From the NCBI GenBank assembly GCA_963724195.1, contig CAVRTQ010000030.1, positions 1 to 64,000 of the forward strand: DNA of 64,000 bases, written 5' to 3'. Shown here piece after piece: positions 9,690 through 20,371 of the stretch. Source of the stretch: Solirubrobacter sp963724195 (GTDB lineage Bacteria > Actinomycetota > Thermoleophilia > Solirubrobacterales > Solirubrobacteraceae). Numbering within the stretch: position 1 is the first letter of the stretch; each line of letters begins with the position of its first letter. The position numbers were made by a program, and so were the translations under genes. The notes beneath the pieces are model-generated. The model saw only the letters and a list, made by a program, of their open reading frames with translations, was not told the DNA's origin and made no database searches.

Positions 9690-9995
9690 CTAACTGAGCA
9701 CTGCGAGCCCGGAAGGGGGTGGCCGCATCGCCAGTGCTGAGGCGAGGGGCCCGCCCGTCGGCCGCACGACGAGTGCGAGCCGGGGACGTGGAAGGCGCAC
9801 GGCGGGACGCGGCAGCGGCGTTTCGCGACGCCGGTCGCGCAGGCGCTCGATCAGCGCCTCGCCCGGTCGGAAACCGCCCGCGAGCAACGCGAGCAGCAGG
9901 AGCGCCGGAGCCATCGTCAGAGCAAGGCCGGGTGACGCGACCACCGCGGACGCGAGCAGCACGAACATGCAGACGAACGCCAATACGCGCTTCAT
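9690..9995 (-). CDS. Small membrane protein upstream of copC
   Basis: 101 residues beginning MKRVLAFVCMFVLLASAVVA, a first hydrophobic segment followed closely by a second (LALTMAPALLLLALLAGG). An arginine/proline-rich tail follows (RLRDRRRETPLPRPAVRLPR). No domain is recognised. It lies 53 bases upstream of copC on the same strand and may be the first gene of that operon. The composition of the second half is biased enough that the exact end could be an artefact. Confidence 0.5.
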   Translation of the reverse strand: MKRVLAFVCMFVLLASAVVASPGLALTMAPALLLLALLAGGFRPGEALIERLRDRRRETPLPRPAVRLPRPRLALVVRPTGGPLASALAMRPPPSGLAVLS

Positions 9996-10061
9996 TCGTC
10001 ACCGAGCATAGGCGAGAATTGGCGCGTCCGACAGATGTTCTGGCCAGATAGGGTGCATCTC

Positions 10062-10409
10062 GTGAAGACTCGGGCTTGTTTCGCCGCATTTGTCGCGGCC
10101 GTGACCCTCGCGGCATGCGGGGGCGATTCTGGAGACGAGGGCGGCGAGAGCACGCCCGCCGGTTCGCAGCCGGCCGCGGGGAACGGCGCGGAGCTGTTCA
10201 CGCAGAACTGCGCGAACTGCCACACGCTGGCCGCGGCCAAGGCCAACGGCCAGGTGGGCCCGAACCTGGACGACCTGCGTCCCGGTCCGGACCTCGTGAA
10301 GGCCCAGACCGAGAACGGTGGCGGCGCGATGCCGGCGTTCAAGGGCAAGCTCTCGCCTGAGGAGATCCAGGCGATCGCGGACTACGTGTCCGAGAACGCC
10401 GGAGCCTGA
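10062..10409 (+). CDS. c-type cytochrome lipoprotein
   Basis: About 115 residues from GTG 10062. The N-terminus is a lipoprotein signal with lipobox LAAC. A Gly/Ser/Glu linker leads to a single-haem cytochrome c domain: CANCH haem-binding motif, GPNLDDLRPG loop and a methionine in GGGAMPAFKGKLSPEE as the probable axial ligand, then IADYVSENA. It would carry electrons on the outer face of the membrane. A TAGGGT hexamer lies seven bases before the start and no ribosome site is seen, consistent with a leaderless message. A perfect hairpin follows the stop. Confidence 0.88.
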   Translation: MKTRACFAAFVAAVTLAACGGDSGDEGGESTPAGSQPAAGNGAELFTQNCANCHTLAAAKANGQVGPNLDDLRPGPDLVKAQTENGGGAMPAFKGKLSPEEIQAIADYVSENAGA

Positions 10410-10410
10410 C

Positions 10411-10431
10411 GCATCGCCCAGGGGGCGATGC
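10411..10431 (+). terminator. Hairpin after cytochrome c gene
   Basis: GCATCGCCC AGG GGGCGATGC is a perfect nine-base-pair stem with a three-base loop, starting one base after the cytochrome stop. There is no T-run, as is usual in very GC-rich actinobacteria. Confidence 0.6.
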
Positions 10432-10455
10432 TTCGGCGAGTTCGGCGGCGCCGCG

Positions 10456-10488
10456 CGGTCAGCGCAGCGCCTCGCGAACTCGCGGCGT

Positions 10489-10510
<22 letters not shown>
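10456..10510 (-). terminator. Long inverted repeat spanning the helicase stop
   Basis: CGGTCAGCGCAGC (10456-10468) and its exact reverse complement (10498-10510) form 13-base arms around the TAG of the helicase gene. A nested repeat GCGAGTTCG/CGAACTCGC (10436-10444 and 10475-10483) overlaps it. Probably the transcription end for the helicase and a second stop for the convergent cytochrome transcript. Confidence 0.45.
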
Positions 10511-11703
<1,193 letters not shown>

Positions 11704-11841
11704 ACTGACTCCTAAGGGGGCGGCACTGGGGAGCGGCCGCGAACGATCTGGGGAGGCTGTGACGACCCCAAACCGCCCGGATGGCGGACTCAAGTGCGCT
11801 CGAACCTCACGGGTAGCCGGATGCCGCCCGTGCCTTGGATC

Positions 11842-13043
11842 CTAGCGTGCTCGCTCCGCTCTAACTTGATAGACGGATAAGAATCCACTTTCGAAGCCCT
11901 GACGGGACACCCGCAGGTAGATGCGCCAGACGCGCACGCGCTCGTCCCCGCCGAGCTCCCGCGCACGGTCGAGGTTGGCCTCGAAGCGGTGCTGCCACTC
12001 GAGCAGCGTGCGCGCGTAGTCGTCCGGGAAGTCCTCGACGTGGCGGGTGTGCAGGCCGGCGCGCTCGATCGCGGTCTGGATGCGGGAGACATGCAACGGC
12101 GCGGCGTCGGGCCACACGTACCGCTCCGAGAACGGGCCCGCCTCGGCGTCGCCGACGCGCAGTCGCGCGATGCCGTGATTCAGGAGCGTCCCGCCAGGCT
12201 TGAGCAGCGAGGCCAACTTCGCCATGTAGAGATCGACGTTCACCGCGCCGACGTGCTCGACCATGCCGATCGAGCGCGATCGCGTCGAACGTCTCGCCCG
12301 TGATCTCGCGGTAGTCCATGACGCGGATGTCGACCTGGTCGGCCAGGCCCGCGGCCGCCGCCCGTTCGCGCGCCAGCTGCGCCTGCGGCTCGCTCAGCGT
12401 GATTCCGGTGACGTGCACGCCGTGCTCGCGCGCGGCGTGGATCGCGAACGCGCCCCAGCCGCAGCCGACGTCCAGCACGCGCATGCCCGGCTGGAGGCCG
12501 AGCTTCGTGCACACGAGCTCGAGCTTGGTGAACTGCGCCTCCTCCAGCGTCTGCGCCCCGCGGGACCAGATCGCGCACGAGTACGTCATCGACTCGTCGA
12601 GGAACAGCGAGAAGTACTCGTTCGAGAGGTTGTAGTGGTGGGTGACCGAGCGCTTGTCGCGGAGGATCGAGTGCCGCGCGCCCTTCGGGTCGGAATTCCA
12701 TCGCCGGCACTTTCGGCACGCGCCGTAGCGCGCCGGCCTTGACCGCGCCGCGCGCGATCTTCAGCTTGGTCGCGTTGTCCATCGGCGGCGGCGACCACTG
12801 CGAGATGAGCGCGATGGCCGTGTCCATGTCGTCGACGTCGATCCCGCCGCTCACATACGCGCGGCCGACGCCGAGCTGGGAGGGCGCGCGCAGGATGTGG
12901 CCGAGCGCGACCGGGGTGGTCAGGTGAAAGGTGGGTCCGGCATCGCCGTTGGTGGGCGGCAGCGTGGTGCCGTCCCAGAGACGGAGCGTGAAGGGACGGT
13001 CCGGCAGGGCCTCCGTCAATGCGGCGCGGAGCTCCTCAGTCAC
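11842..13043 (-). CDS. Cyclopropane-fatty-acyl-phospholipid synthase-type methyltransferase (frameshifted)
   Basis: Starts at GTG 13043, overlapping the desaturase stop (GTGA). An N-terminal lipid-binding part (FTLRLWDGTTLPPTNGD, LGVGRAYVSGGIDVDD) is followed by HHYNLSNEYFSLFLDESMTYS, the SAM-binding motif VLDVGCGWGAFAIHAA, EHVGAVNVDLYMAKL, and a C-terminal FEANLDRARELGG to FLSVYQVRAERAR. Frames change near 12690 and 12265. It would transfer a methylene from SAM to the double bond of a membrane acyl chain, the double bond plausibly being made by the desaturase encoded just upstream. Confidence 0.87.
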
Positions 13044-13978
13044 GTCGCGAGTTTGGCGGCCTGACGGTCGGGGGGAATGCGCACGACGTCCCAGGCCAGC
13101 CCGGTCTTCTCCAGAGCCCAGATCACCCACGCGGAAGGATCGAAGTTCCATCGCGACAAACCATGGCGAGCGGATGTGGGAAACGCATGATGGTTGTTGT
13201 GCCAGGCCTCACCGAACGTGAAAAACGACAGCCACCAGACATTCCGGGACTCGTCATCGGTCGCGAACCGGCGGCGGCCGAAGAAGTGGCACAGCGAGTT
13301 GATGCTGTAGGTCGCGTGGTGGAGCACGAGCATCCGCACCGCGCCGCCCCACAGCAGGCCGGTGAGGGCCGTGGCGAGGCTGCCGCCGATCGCCCAGCCG
13401 AGGAAGAACGGGACGATGAGCCCCGCCGCCACCCACAGCACGAACGTGCGGTTGATGAAGCTGACGATCGGGTCCTTCAGCAGGTCCGGCGCGTAGCGGG
13501 ACTTCAGGCCGCGCTCGGTGTGGATGAACAGCCAGCCGACGTGCGCGTGGAACAGGCCGCTGAGCGCGCCCTTCAGGCCGTGCCCGTGGTCCACGTGCGG
13601 CGAGTGCGGGTCGCCCGGCTTGTCGGAGTACGCGTGGTGCTTGCGATGGTCGGCGACCCAGGAGATCACGGGGCCCTCGATCGCGGCGCTGCCGAGCGCG
13701 GCGAGAATCGCGCGCACGGCCTTGCCCGTCTTGAACGAGCGGTGCGTGAACAGCCGGTGAAAGCCGACGGTGATGCCGAAGCCGGTCGCGATGTACATGA
13801 TCGCGAACACGATCACGTCGCTCCAGCCCAGCCATGAGGACCACACCTGCCAGGCCACGATCCCCAGCGCCAGGATCGGCAGGACGGTCACGGTGCCGGT
13901 CAGGAAACGGTCGAGGTTTTCGTTGGCGACGGGCTGGACGTCGTCGCGCACCTGCTGTGTAGCGGCCATCGCGGCCAT
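13040..13978 (-). CDS. Acyl-CoA/lipid delta-9-type fatty acid desaturase
   Basis: 312 residues, ATG 13978 (a second ATG at 13969 is possible). Three histidine boxes for the di-iron site are intact: HRLFTH, HRKHHAYSD and HNNHH. Four hydrophobic segments fit the membrane desaturase fold (VLPILALGIVAWQVW, VIVFAIMYIATGFGITVGF, FVLWVAAGLIVPFFLGWAIG and others). Role: oxygen-dependent introduction of a cis double bond into acyl chains. Coupled to the cyclopropane synthase gene, so the pair likely adjusts membrane fluidity. Confidence 0.92.
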   Translation of the reverse strand: MAAMAATQQVRDDVQPVANENLDRFLTGTVTVLPILALGIVAWQVWSSWLGWSDVIVFAIMYIATGFGITVGFHRLFTHRSFKTGKAVRAILAALGSAAIEGPVISWVADHRKHHAYSDKPGDPHSPHVDHGHGLKGALSGLFHAHVGWLFIHTERGLKSRYAPDLLKDPIVSFINRTFVLWVAAGLIVPFFLGWAIGGSLATALTGLLWGGAVRMLVLHHATYSINSLCHFFGRRRFATDDESRNVWWLSFFTFGEAWHNNHHAFPTSARHGLSRWNFDPSAWVIWALEKTGLAWDVVRIPPDRQAAKLAT

Positions 13979-14024
13979 TTTGTCACGTCGCCGCAGGTTC
14001 GGGACGCGAAGTTCGTTCAGGGCG

Positions 14025-15615
14025 TCATGGAGCCGCCGTCTGCTGGTTCTCGTCCCGCTGCTCCGGCTTGAGCTTCTCCTGCGACTTGGGTTTCTTCTGC
14101 TTGGGCTTCGCGGGTGTCTTGATCTTGACCGTGCGCTCCTCGACGCCGACCGGGCCGCTCGGCCCGCGGGCCTCGACGCGGACGCGGTAGCGCCCACGTC
14201 CGGGCGGTTTCCACGCGAACGAGTGCGTCCCGCGCGGGAGCTTGGCGAAGTCGCGCGACACGCTGATGCCGCGCGCGCCCCACACCCGCACCTTCACGCT
14301 CGAGATCTTCGAGAGCGTGAAGCGGACCGTGCGCGTGCGGTCCCAGCGCGTGCCCTTGAGCCGATCCAGCCCGATCCGCGTGGGCTCGCGCTCGTAGCGC
14401 GCGAAGTTCCGGCTCGCGCGGCAGTAGGACCTCGCGTCGGTGCGATCGCACAGCCCGGCGAGGAAGCCCGCGGTCAGGTCGTGGTAGCCGAGCGTGGACT
14501 CGGCGCCGTTCTCGGAGTACAGCGACCAGGCGCCGGTGTCGTACTCGTCGACCTCGCGCCGCGCCGCGCGGTCACCGGCGCGGAACAGCTTCGTGGCGCG
14601 GCCGGAGTGCAGCAGCGCGCCGGTGTCCCGGAGGCCCAGGACCGCTTGGAGGCCGCCGTTGAACACGCGGTGCGAGGGCGAGAACGAGTACAGGAGGTAG
14701 TGGCTGCCGCCCGGGGCGGAGACGCGCACGCCGCTCGGCGGGGCCTGCTCGAACGCGCCGAGGGCCTGTTCGGCCGCGCGCTTCCAGCGCTTGTGGCCGA
14801 GCGCGCGGTAGCCGCGGGCGAGCGCTTGCGTCGCGGTGGCCTGCGTCATCCCGCTCACCCACGGCGGCGCGCCGGTGCCGTACGCGAAGTAGTACTCCCA
14901 CGCGAGGTAGCCGCTGCGGCGCGCGCCGAGTGAGGCGAGCCGGTCGAGCGAGCGCGTCAAGATCGCGGTGCGGCAGGTGTCCTTGGCCGTGCGCGAGCGC
15001 ATCGCGGCCAGGCAGGAGCCGGCGATCGCGTTCGCCCGGCCCCAGCTCGCGAGCGGCTGGACCTGCAGGCCACGGCCCGGGTAGTACTGGAAGATCACGG
15101 GGTCGCGGCCGAAGGTGGTGCGAAAGCCGGACGCGGGGACGGGCTGGTCCTTCCAGAAGCGCACGTTCTGGCGCAGGATCAGGAACGTCGGGCGCAGCCG
15201 GTCGGCGGTCAGCATGCGCCCGGCCGCGAGGCTCCTGACGGCGTTGACCGTGTAGGCGAGCTCGGTGGCGCGGACGCCGGAGAGCTTGGACAGCGCGACG
15301 TTGGCGTCCGCCCACTCCCGGCGCATCGAGTTCTCCGCTCCCGGGCGTGATGCGGCCGGTGAGCCGCGCGACGCGCAGCGCCCCCTCGACCGTCTTGGAG
15401 CGCCGCATGCGCGCGATCTCGTCGCGGCGGGCCTGCTCGTAGGCCTCACGCCGCGCGACGAGCGCCTCGAACCCGCCCGTCTTGGCCGGGAGGCGGTCGA
15501 TCGTGTCGAAGCGGGCGGGCGTCGGGACCGGCTCGGGGCGCTGCTCCTCACCGCAACCGGCGACCATCAGCACGGCCACGACAAGCATCCTCCACCACTT
15601 CACCCACTCCACCAT
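14025..15615 (-). CDS. D-glucuronyl C5-epimerase-family lipoprotein (frameshifted)
   Basis: About 530 residues. The N-terminus is a lipoprotein signal (MLVVAVLMVAGC). Start is ATG 15615, or an ATG at 15588 that gives a shorter signal. The frame slips near 15348, after VARLTGRITPG, and continues with NVRFWKDQPVPASGF, QYYPGRGLQVQPLASWGRAN, AWEYYFAYGTGAPPWVSGM and SLYSENGAESTLGYHDL, the (alpha/alpha)6-barrel type sequence of the glucuronyl epimerase C-terminal family. A beta-rich domain and a lysine-rich tail (KPKQKKPKSQEKLKPEQR) end it. It is probably an outer-surface enzyme or binder of uronic-acid polysaccharide; activity is inferred only from the family. Confidence 0.7.
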
Positions 15616-15666
15616 GCCAGCAAATAGGGGAATATGAGCTAGACGATCGGGAAGGAGAGACGCCGC

Positions 15667-17295
15667 ATGCAAGGACTCATGTCGCAATACCCGCTGACGC
15701 TGACGCACGTCTTCAGTCGAGCGGAGCGGCTGTTCCCCGACAAAGGCGTCGCAACGGTCACGGCCGGCGGCATCGATCGGATCACCTACCGCGAATGGGC
15801 CGAGCGCACACGCAAACTCGCGTCCGTGCTCGACACGCTGGGGATCTCCGAGGACGGCCGCGTCGCCACCTTCGCCTGGAACACCGCTCGCCACCTCGAG
15901 CTCTACTTCGCCGCGCCGTGCAGCGGCCGGGTATTGCATACGCTCAACATCCGCCTGTTCCCGGATGACATCGTCTATATCGCCGAACACGCTGAGGACG
16001 AGGTCGTGTTCGTGGACCGATCGCTGCTGAAGGTCTTCTGGCCGTTGGTGGATCGTCTGTCGACGGTGAAGGCCGTGGTCGTGATGGACGACGGCGTGCC
16101 GGAGGAGATCCCGGACGACCCGCGCGTGTACGACTACGAGGCGCTGCTGGCGGAGGCGACGCCCGCGGACTTCCCGGTGCTCGAGGACGAGAACCGGGCC
16201 GCCGCCATGTGTTACACGAGCGGCACCACCGGTCATCCGAAGGGCGTCGTGTACTCGCACCGCTCGACGGTCCTGCACTCGATGGGGGCGTTGGTCGTGG
16301 ACGCCGCGGCGGTGAGCGAGAAGGACCGGGTGATGCCGGTCGTGCCGATGTTCCACGCCAACGCGTGGGGGCTCTGCCAGGCCGCGGTGATGGCCGGCGC
16401 CGACCTGGTGATGCCCGGCCCGAAGATGCAGCCGGCGGCGATCGCCGAGCTCATGGAAGGCGAGAAGGTCACGCTGGCCGCGGGCGTGCCGACGATCTGG
16501 ATGGGCGTGCTGCCGGAGCTCAAGGGCCGCGACCTTTCGTCCTTGCGGGACATCGTCTGCGGCGGGTCGGCGGTGCCGAAGTCGCTGAGTGAGGCCTACC
16601 GGGAGCAGGTCGGGCTGCCGATCCTGCAGGCCTGGGGCATGACCGAGACCTCACCGGTGGCGACGACGGGGCGGATCAAGTCGTGGCTGCTGGACTCGTC
16701 GGAGGAGGAACTGGCGGACCTGCGCGCGGCGCAGGGGACGCCGATCCCCTTGGTGGAGCTGCGGATCGCCGATCCCGCCACGGGCGAGGAGCTGCCCTGG
16801 GACGGCGAGGCGCGCGGCGAGCTGCAGGCGATCGGGCCGTGGATCGCCCGCGCCTACTACAACGACGAGCGCTCCGACGACTCCTTCACCGAGGACGGCT
16901 GGCTGCGGACGGGTGACGTGGCGACGATCTCGCCGGACGGCTACGTCCGGCTGGTGGATCGCACCAAGGACCTCGTCAAGTCGGGCGGCGAGTGGATCTC
17001 GTCGGTCGAGCTCGAGAACGCGATCATGGCCCACCCCAAGATCGCCGAGGCGGCCGTGATCGGCATCCCCGACGAGAAGTGGTCCGAGCGGCCGTTGGCG
17101 TGCGTCGTGCCCGAGGGCGGCGAGGAGATCACGCTGGACGAGCTGCGCGAGTTCCTCGCCGAGCGCGTGCCCAAGTGGTGGCTCCCGAACGACCTCGAGA
17201 TCATCGAGGAAGTGCCCAAGACCTCGGTCGGCAAGTTCTCGAAGAAGACGCTGAGAGAACAATTTTCTGACCGGAAGGCCGCAGCGACCCAGTAA
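15667..17295 (+). CDS. Long-chain fatty-acid--CoA ligase / acyl-CoA synthetase
   Basis: 542 residues, ATG 15667 with an AAGGAGAG site. AMP-binding signature CYTSGTTGHPKGVVYSHRS, then MTETSP, DGWLRTGDVATISPDG, RTKDLVKSGGEWIS and the catalytic lysine near the end in KTSVGKFSKK. Length and motifs fit medium/long-chain acyl-CoA synthetases of the FadD type. It activates a fatty acid with ATP to the acyl-AMP and then the CoA thioester in the cytosol. The gene is intact; its divergent neighbour is the epimerase-like lipoprotein. Confidence 0.93.
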   Translation: MQGLMSQYPLTLTHVFSRAERLFPDKGVATVTAGGIDRITYREWAERTRKLASVLDTLGISEDGRVATFAWNTARHLELYFAAPCSGRVLHTLNIRLFPDDIVYIAEHAEDEVVFVDRSLLKVFWPLVDRLSTVKAVVVMDDGVPEEIPDDPRVYDYEALLAEATPADFPVLEDENRAAAMCYTSGTTGHPKGVVYSHRSTVLHSMGALVVDAAAVSEKDRVMPVVPMFHANAWGLCQAAVMAGADLVMPGPKMQPAAIAELMEGEKVTLAAGVPTIWMGVLPELKGRDLSSLRDIVCGGSAVPKSLSEAYREQVGLPILQAWGMTETSPVATTGRIKSWLLDSSEEELADLRAAQGTPIPLVELRIADPATGEELPWDGEARGELQAIGPWIARAYYNDERSDDSFTEDGWLRTGDVATISPDGYVRLVDRTKDLVKSGGEWISSVELENAIMAHPKIAEAAVIGIPDEKWSERPLACVVPEGGEEITLDELREFLAERVPKWWLPNDLEIIEEVPKTSVGKFSKKTLREQFSDRKAAATQ

Positions 17296-17306
17296 CCTCG
17301 CCGGGC

Positions 17307-18746
17307 GTGCGCCTGGTTGTCGGAACGCTGACACTGTTCTTTCTGCTCGCGGGCACCGCTTCTGGGGCGGTGTCCGTGCGCCTGTCCGAGGGCACGCTCG
17401 AGGTCGTCGGGACGGCCGCGAGCGAGGTCGTCTCGGTGAGTGAGTCGGGCGGTGCGATCACCGTCGCGTCGCCGCAGGGCGTGACCGGGTGCTCGCCGTG
17501 CGCGGTCGGGCCGAACGTCACGGTGAGCGTTGCGCTGGACGAGGGCGACGACCGGCTGGACGCGTCGGCGCTGTCGCGTCCGGTGACGGTCGACGCGGCG
17601 AGCGGTGGCGACGAGATCCGCACCGGCGCGGGCGACGACGCGATCCGCGTGGTCGACATCGACAACCTCGTCTACGCGGGCGCGGGCGACGACATCCTCA
17701 CCGGCGCCGGCGCCCTGAACGGCGAGGCCGGCGACGACTGGATCAACGGCGGCGGGACCCTGATGGGCGGCCCCGGCGAGGACCGCCTGACCGGCCTGCT
17801 GGCCACGATCTCCGGCGGCGCCGACCGCGACACCGTCGAGCAGGGCGGCACGGCAGTGCGCATCTCGCTCGACGGCGAGATGAACGACAGCGGCTTCAGC
17901 AACGTGCTGGGAGACGTCGAGGTGCTCGTCGGCAGCGAGGGCAGCGACGTGCTCGTCGGCGCCGACGGCTCGCAGGATCTGCGCGGCCTCGGTGGCGCCG
18001 ACACGCTCGACGGCCGCGCAGGCGCCGACATGGTGCTCGGCGGCGCCGGCGACGACACGATCGACAGCCGCGACGACGCGCGCGACGAGGTCACGTGCGG
18101 CGACGACGCGGACACCGTGCGCGGCGACCGCCTCGACGCGCTGGCCGACGACTGCGAGACACGCGACCTCCCGCCGGTGGAGACCCCAACCGCCACGCCC
18201 ACCGCGACGGCGACGGCGACAGCCACTGCGACCGCTTCGCCGACGCCGACCGCGACGGCCACTGCCACCGCGACCGCCACCGCCACCGCCACGCCGACGC
18301 CCACGGCGACCGCGACGCCCACGGCCACCGCGACGGCCACGGCGACGCCCGACGCGACCGTGCCGCCCGGCGGCGCGCCGCTCTTCGAGGCCCCGCCCGC
18401 GGCGGTGCGCGACGTCGTCGCGCCGACGGTCACCGCGACCGTCGCCAGGCGGCTCAAGCGCGCCCGGTTCGCCCGCGCCGGCCTCGTCACCCGCGTGCGG
18501 TGCTCGGAGGCGTGCGCGGTCACGGTCGAGGTTCGGCTCAAGGCGCGGGTCGCGAAGCGGCTCAAGCTCCCGCGCGTCGTCGCCCGCGGCACCGGCACCG
18601 AACAGGTCAAGGTCAAGCCCGGCCCCGTCGTCCGGCGCAAGCTCCGCCGCGCGAAGGGCACCCTGCGCGCGACGGTCGCCGTCCGCGCCGTGGACGCGGC
18701 CGGCAACGCGCGGACGGTCACCCGCCCGCTGAAGCTCAGCCGCTGA
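17307..18746 (+). CDS. Secreted RTX-like calcium-binding repeat protein with Thr/Ala linker
   Basis: 479 residues from GTG 17307. The signal peptide ends TASG. The central part has several G-G-x-G-x-D-x type units (GGDEIRTGAGDDAIR, GAGDDILTGAGALNGEAGDD, GGAGDDTID), the pattern that forms Ca-binding parallel beta-rolls. Next is a linker of about 55 residues made almost wholly of Thr, Ala and Pro. A C-terminal beta domain rich in Arg/Lys follows (VTRVRCSEACAVTVEVRLKA, VRAVDAAGNARTVTRPLKLS). Expected outside the cell or on the wall. No type I secretion genes are nearby, so export by the normal signal peptide is likely. Confidence 0.8.
   Translation: MRLVVGTLTLFFLLAGTASGAVSVRLSEGTLEVVGTAASEVVSVSESGGAITVASPQGVTGCSPCAVGPNVTVSVALDEGDDRLDASALSRPVTVDAASGGDEIRTGAGDDAIRVVDIDNLVYAGAGDDILTGAGALNGEAGDDWINGGGTLMGGPGEDRLTGLLATISGGADRDTVEQGGTAVRISLDGEMNDSGFSNVLGDVEVLVGSEGSDVLVGADGSQDLRGLGGADTLDGRAGADMVLGGAGDDTIDSRDDARDEVTCGDDADTVRGDRLDALADDCETRDLPPVETPTATPTATATATATATASPTPTATATATATATATATPTPTATATPTATATATATPDATVPPGGAPLFEAPPAAVRDVVAPTVTATVARRLKRARFARAGLVTRVRCSEACAVTVEVRLKARVAKRLKLPRVVARGTGTEQVKVKPGPVVRRKLRRAKGTLRATVAVRAVDAAGNARTVTRPLKLSR
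18184..18360 (+). repeat. Degenerate ACN-GCN coding repeat
   Basis: Imperfect tandem repeats of threonine-alanine codons (ACG GCG, ACC GCC, ACT GCG variants) with some CCG, inside the RTX-like gene. The unit is six bases. Such tracts can change length by slippage without breaking the frame. Confidence 0.8.
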
Positions 18747-19302
18747 ACGTCCGCGCGCCGATGCCGATGGCGCGCAGGGCGGGCGCGCCATCGACGATCC
18801 GCAGCGGCAGCCCGTGGTCCGGCCCGAGCCAGGCTTCGATCCGCGCCCGCTCGCCCGAGACCTCGAGCCAGGTGAGCTCGGCCTCGCCGGCGGGCGGCGG
18901 CCGGTCCGAGCGGCCGAAGAACGGCAGGCACGGCTCGCGCAGCGCCTCCTGCACGCCGGCCAGGGACCCCACGCGCGTGCCGCGCCGGACCGTGTAGAGC
19001 TCGGTGCCCAGGCGCTGCGCGGTGGCGTCGACGTCGTCGACCCGGCACGCCCAGGCGACGAACCCGTCGCCCGCCTCGATCCGCTCGAGCAGCAGCGCGC
19101 CGACGGGCGACGCGGCGGCTTCCTCGCGGTCGCGGATCGCCAGCAGCTCCAGGTAGGCGCCGCGCAGCGGGACGATCCGGTTGTGCGTGCCCTGCCCCAC
19201 GTGGCTGCCGCCGGGCTCGACGGGCAGCCCGAGCTCTCGCTCCACCCGCGCTTGCGCGGCATCGAGGTCCCCGACACCCCACACGACGTGGTCGAGCCGC
19301 AT
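18736..19302 (-). CDS. VOC-family (glyoxalase-like) protein, copy 1
   Basis: 188 residues, opening MRLDHVVWGVGDLDAAQARV and containing VGQGTHNRIVPL, AYLELLAI and a second half with TWLEVSGERARIEAWLG. This is the betaalphabetabetabeta pattern of glyoxalase/bleomycin-resistance proteins with a possible metal-ligand His and Glu (DHVV, YLEL). The substrate is unknown. Its ATG overlaps the stop of the upstream paralogue by one base (TGATG). The two proteins share the same order of motifs throughout and arose by tandem duplication. The 3' end overlaps the convergent RTX-like gene by 11 bases. Confidence 0.82.
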   Translation of the reverse strand: MRLDHVVWGVGDLDAAQARVERELGLPVEPGGSHVGQGTHNRIVPLRGAYLELLAIRDREEAAASPVGALLLERIEAGDGFVAWACRVDDVDATAQRLGTELYTVRRGTRVGSLAGVQEALREPCLPFFGRSDRPPPAGEAELTWLEVSGERARIEAWLGPDHGLPLRIVDGAPALRAIGIGARTFSG

Positions 19303-19847
19303 CAGCGGATGGTCCGCTCGCCGATCCCGATCGCGCGCACGGCCGGCTCACCCTCCACGACGCGCACGCCGAGGTCGACGCCGCCGAGCCACGCGCGCAA
19401 CCGGGACGCGTCGCCCGCGACCTCGAGGAACGTGAGCCGCTCGCGCCCGCCTTCGCCCGGGCGCGACGTGCCCTGGATGAAGAACGGCAGCGTCGGCTCG
19501 TCCAGAGCCGCCTCGACGCCGGTGAGCTTGCCCTCCAAGCCGGCGCGCCGGATCGTCAGCACCCCGGTGCCGAGTCGCGCCGCCACGGCCTCGACGTCGT
19601 CCACCCGGACCGCCCACCCGATCAGCCCCTCGCGATCGAGCACGCGGCTCCCGAACGGGTGCGCGGCGGCCTCGTCGCGGTCGCTGACCGCGATCAGCTC
19701 CAGATACGTCTCACCCAAGGGCACGATCCGGTTGTGCGTGCCCTGGCCCTCGTGCACGCCGCCGGGCCGCACCTCCAGGCCGAGCCGCTCGCTCGCCGCG
19801 TCGAGGTCGCTCGTGGCGTAGAGGACATGGTCGATCGCGAGTGTCAA
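19302..19847 (-). CDS. VOC-family (glyoxalase-like) protein, copy 2
   Basis: 181 residues from TTG 19847, with GGAG eight bases upstream. Begins LTLAIDHVLYATSDLDAASE and shows EGQGTHNRIVPLGETYLELIAV and LTFLEVAGDASRLRAWLG, matching copy 1 motif by motif. Conserved features suggest a dimeric glyoxalase-type fold, catalytic role unknown. It is the first of a two-gene unit, translationally coupled to copy 1. Confidence 0.8.
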   Translation of the reverse strand: MTLAIDHVLYATSDLDAASERLGLEVRPGGVHEGQGTHNRIVPLGETYLELIAVSDRDEAAAHPFGSRVLDREGLIGWAVRVDDVEAVAARLGTGVLTIRRAGLEGKLTGVEAALDEPTLPFFIQGTSRPGEGGRERLTFLEVAGDASRLRAWLGGVDLGVRVVEGEPAVRAIGIGERTIR

Positions 19848-19984
19848 TGTGCCAACTCCGGATGCGTGTGTCGGGTCATGCGGGGTACGCGCGTCGTGAG
19901 ACCATGAACTACCTCCTCTCAGCCCATGAGCCCGAGCGGGCCGCCTTGGAGGGCAAACGCGCGACCCTCGGGTAGCGTCGAAGC

Positions 19985-20290
19985 ATGATCGGCGCACTCA
20001 TCCTCGGCTTCCTCGCGGGAGTCATCGGCCGGGTGCTCATGCCCGGCGACGTCTTCCGCCACATGAGCGGACCCACGTCCTGGCTCGTCTCGCTGGTCCT
20101 CGGCCTCGTCGGTGCGGCCCTCGGCTGGTTCCTGTTCACGTCCCTGCTCGGGATCGGCGACGAGGACGTCTTCGACCTCGGGGGCATCCTGTCCGCGATC
20201 ATCGGCGTGCTGATCGTCCTGCCGATCGCGGGCTTCATCCTGCGCCGGACCGGGATGTCGCCGGAGCGCCCGCCCGCCGCGCGCACGTAG
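19985..20290 (+). CDS. GlsB/YeaQ/YmgE-family small membrane protein
   Basis: 101 residues with three membrane helices (MIGALILGFLAGVIGRVLMPG, SWLVSLVLGLVGAALGWFLF, GILSAIIGVLIVLPIAGFIL) and the family's glycine zipper-like spacing and RVLMPGD motif. The family is linked to general stress in many bacteria; molecular function unknown. TAGCGT lies six bases before the ATG with no ribosome site, fitting a leaderless message. A C-terminal RRTGMSPERPP tail is longer than usual. Confidence 0.78.
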   Translation: MIGALILGFLAGVIGRVLMPGDVFRHMSGPTSWLVSLVLGLVGAALGWFLFTSLLGIGDEDVFDLGGILSAIIGVLIVLPIAGFILRRTGMSPERPPAART

Positions 20291-20371
20291 GTCCGCATAC
20301 GGACCGGCGGGCCTACGAGCTTGGTTCGCCGGTCCCGTTCGTCGTCATATTCCCGCGGGTACGCCTCGCCC

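Noticed and set aside
18184..18360. Possible CRISPR or minisatellite array
   Set aside because: The unit is six bases, coding, without spacers; it is a Thr/Ala linker.
17307..18746. Type I secretion system for the RTX-like protein
   Set aside because: An ordinary signal peptide is present and no HlyB/HlyD-type genes lie nearby.
16941..19277. 778-residue reverse open frame
   Set aside because: Runs antisense through the acyl-CoA ligase, the RTX-like gene and out of frame across VOC copy 1; only high-GC shadow composition.
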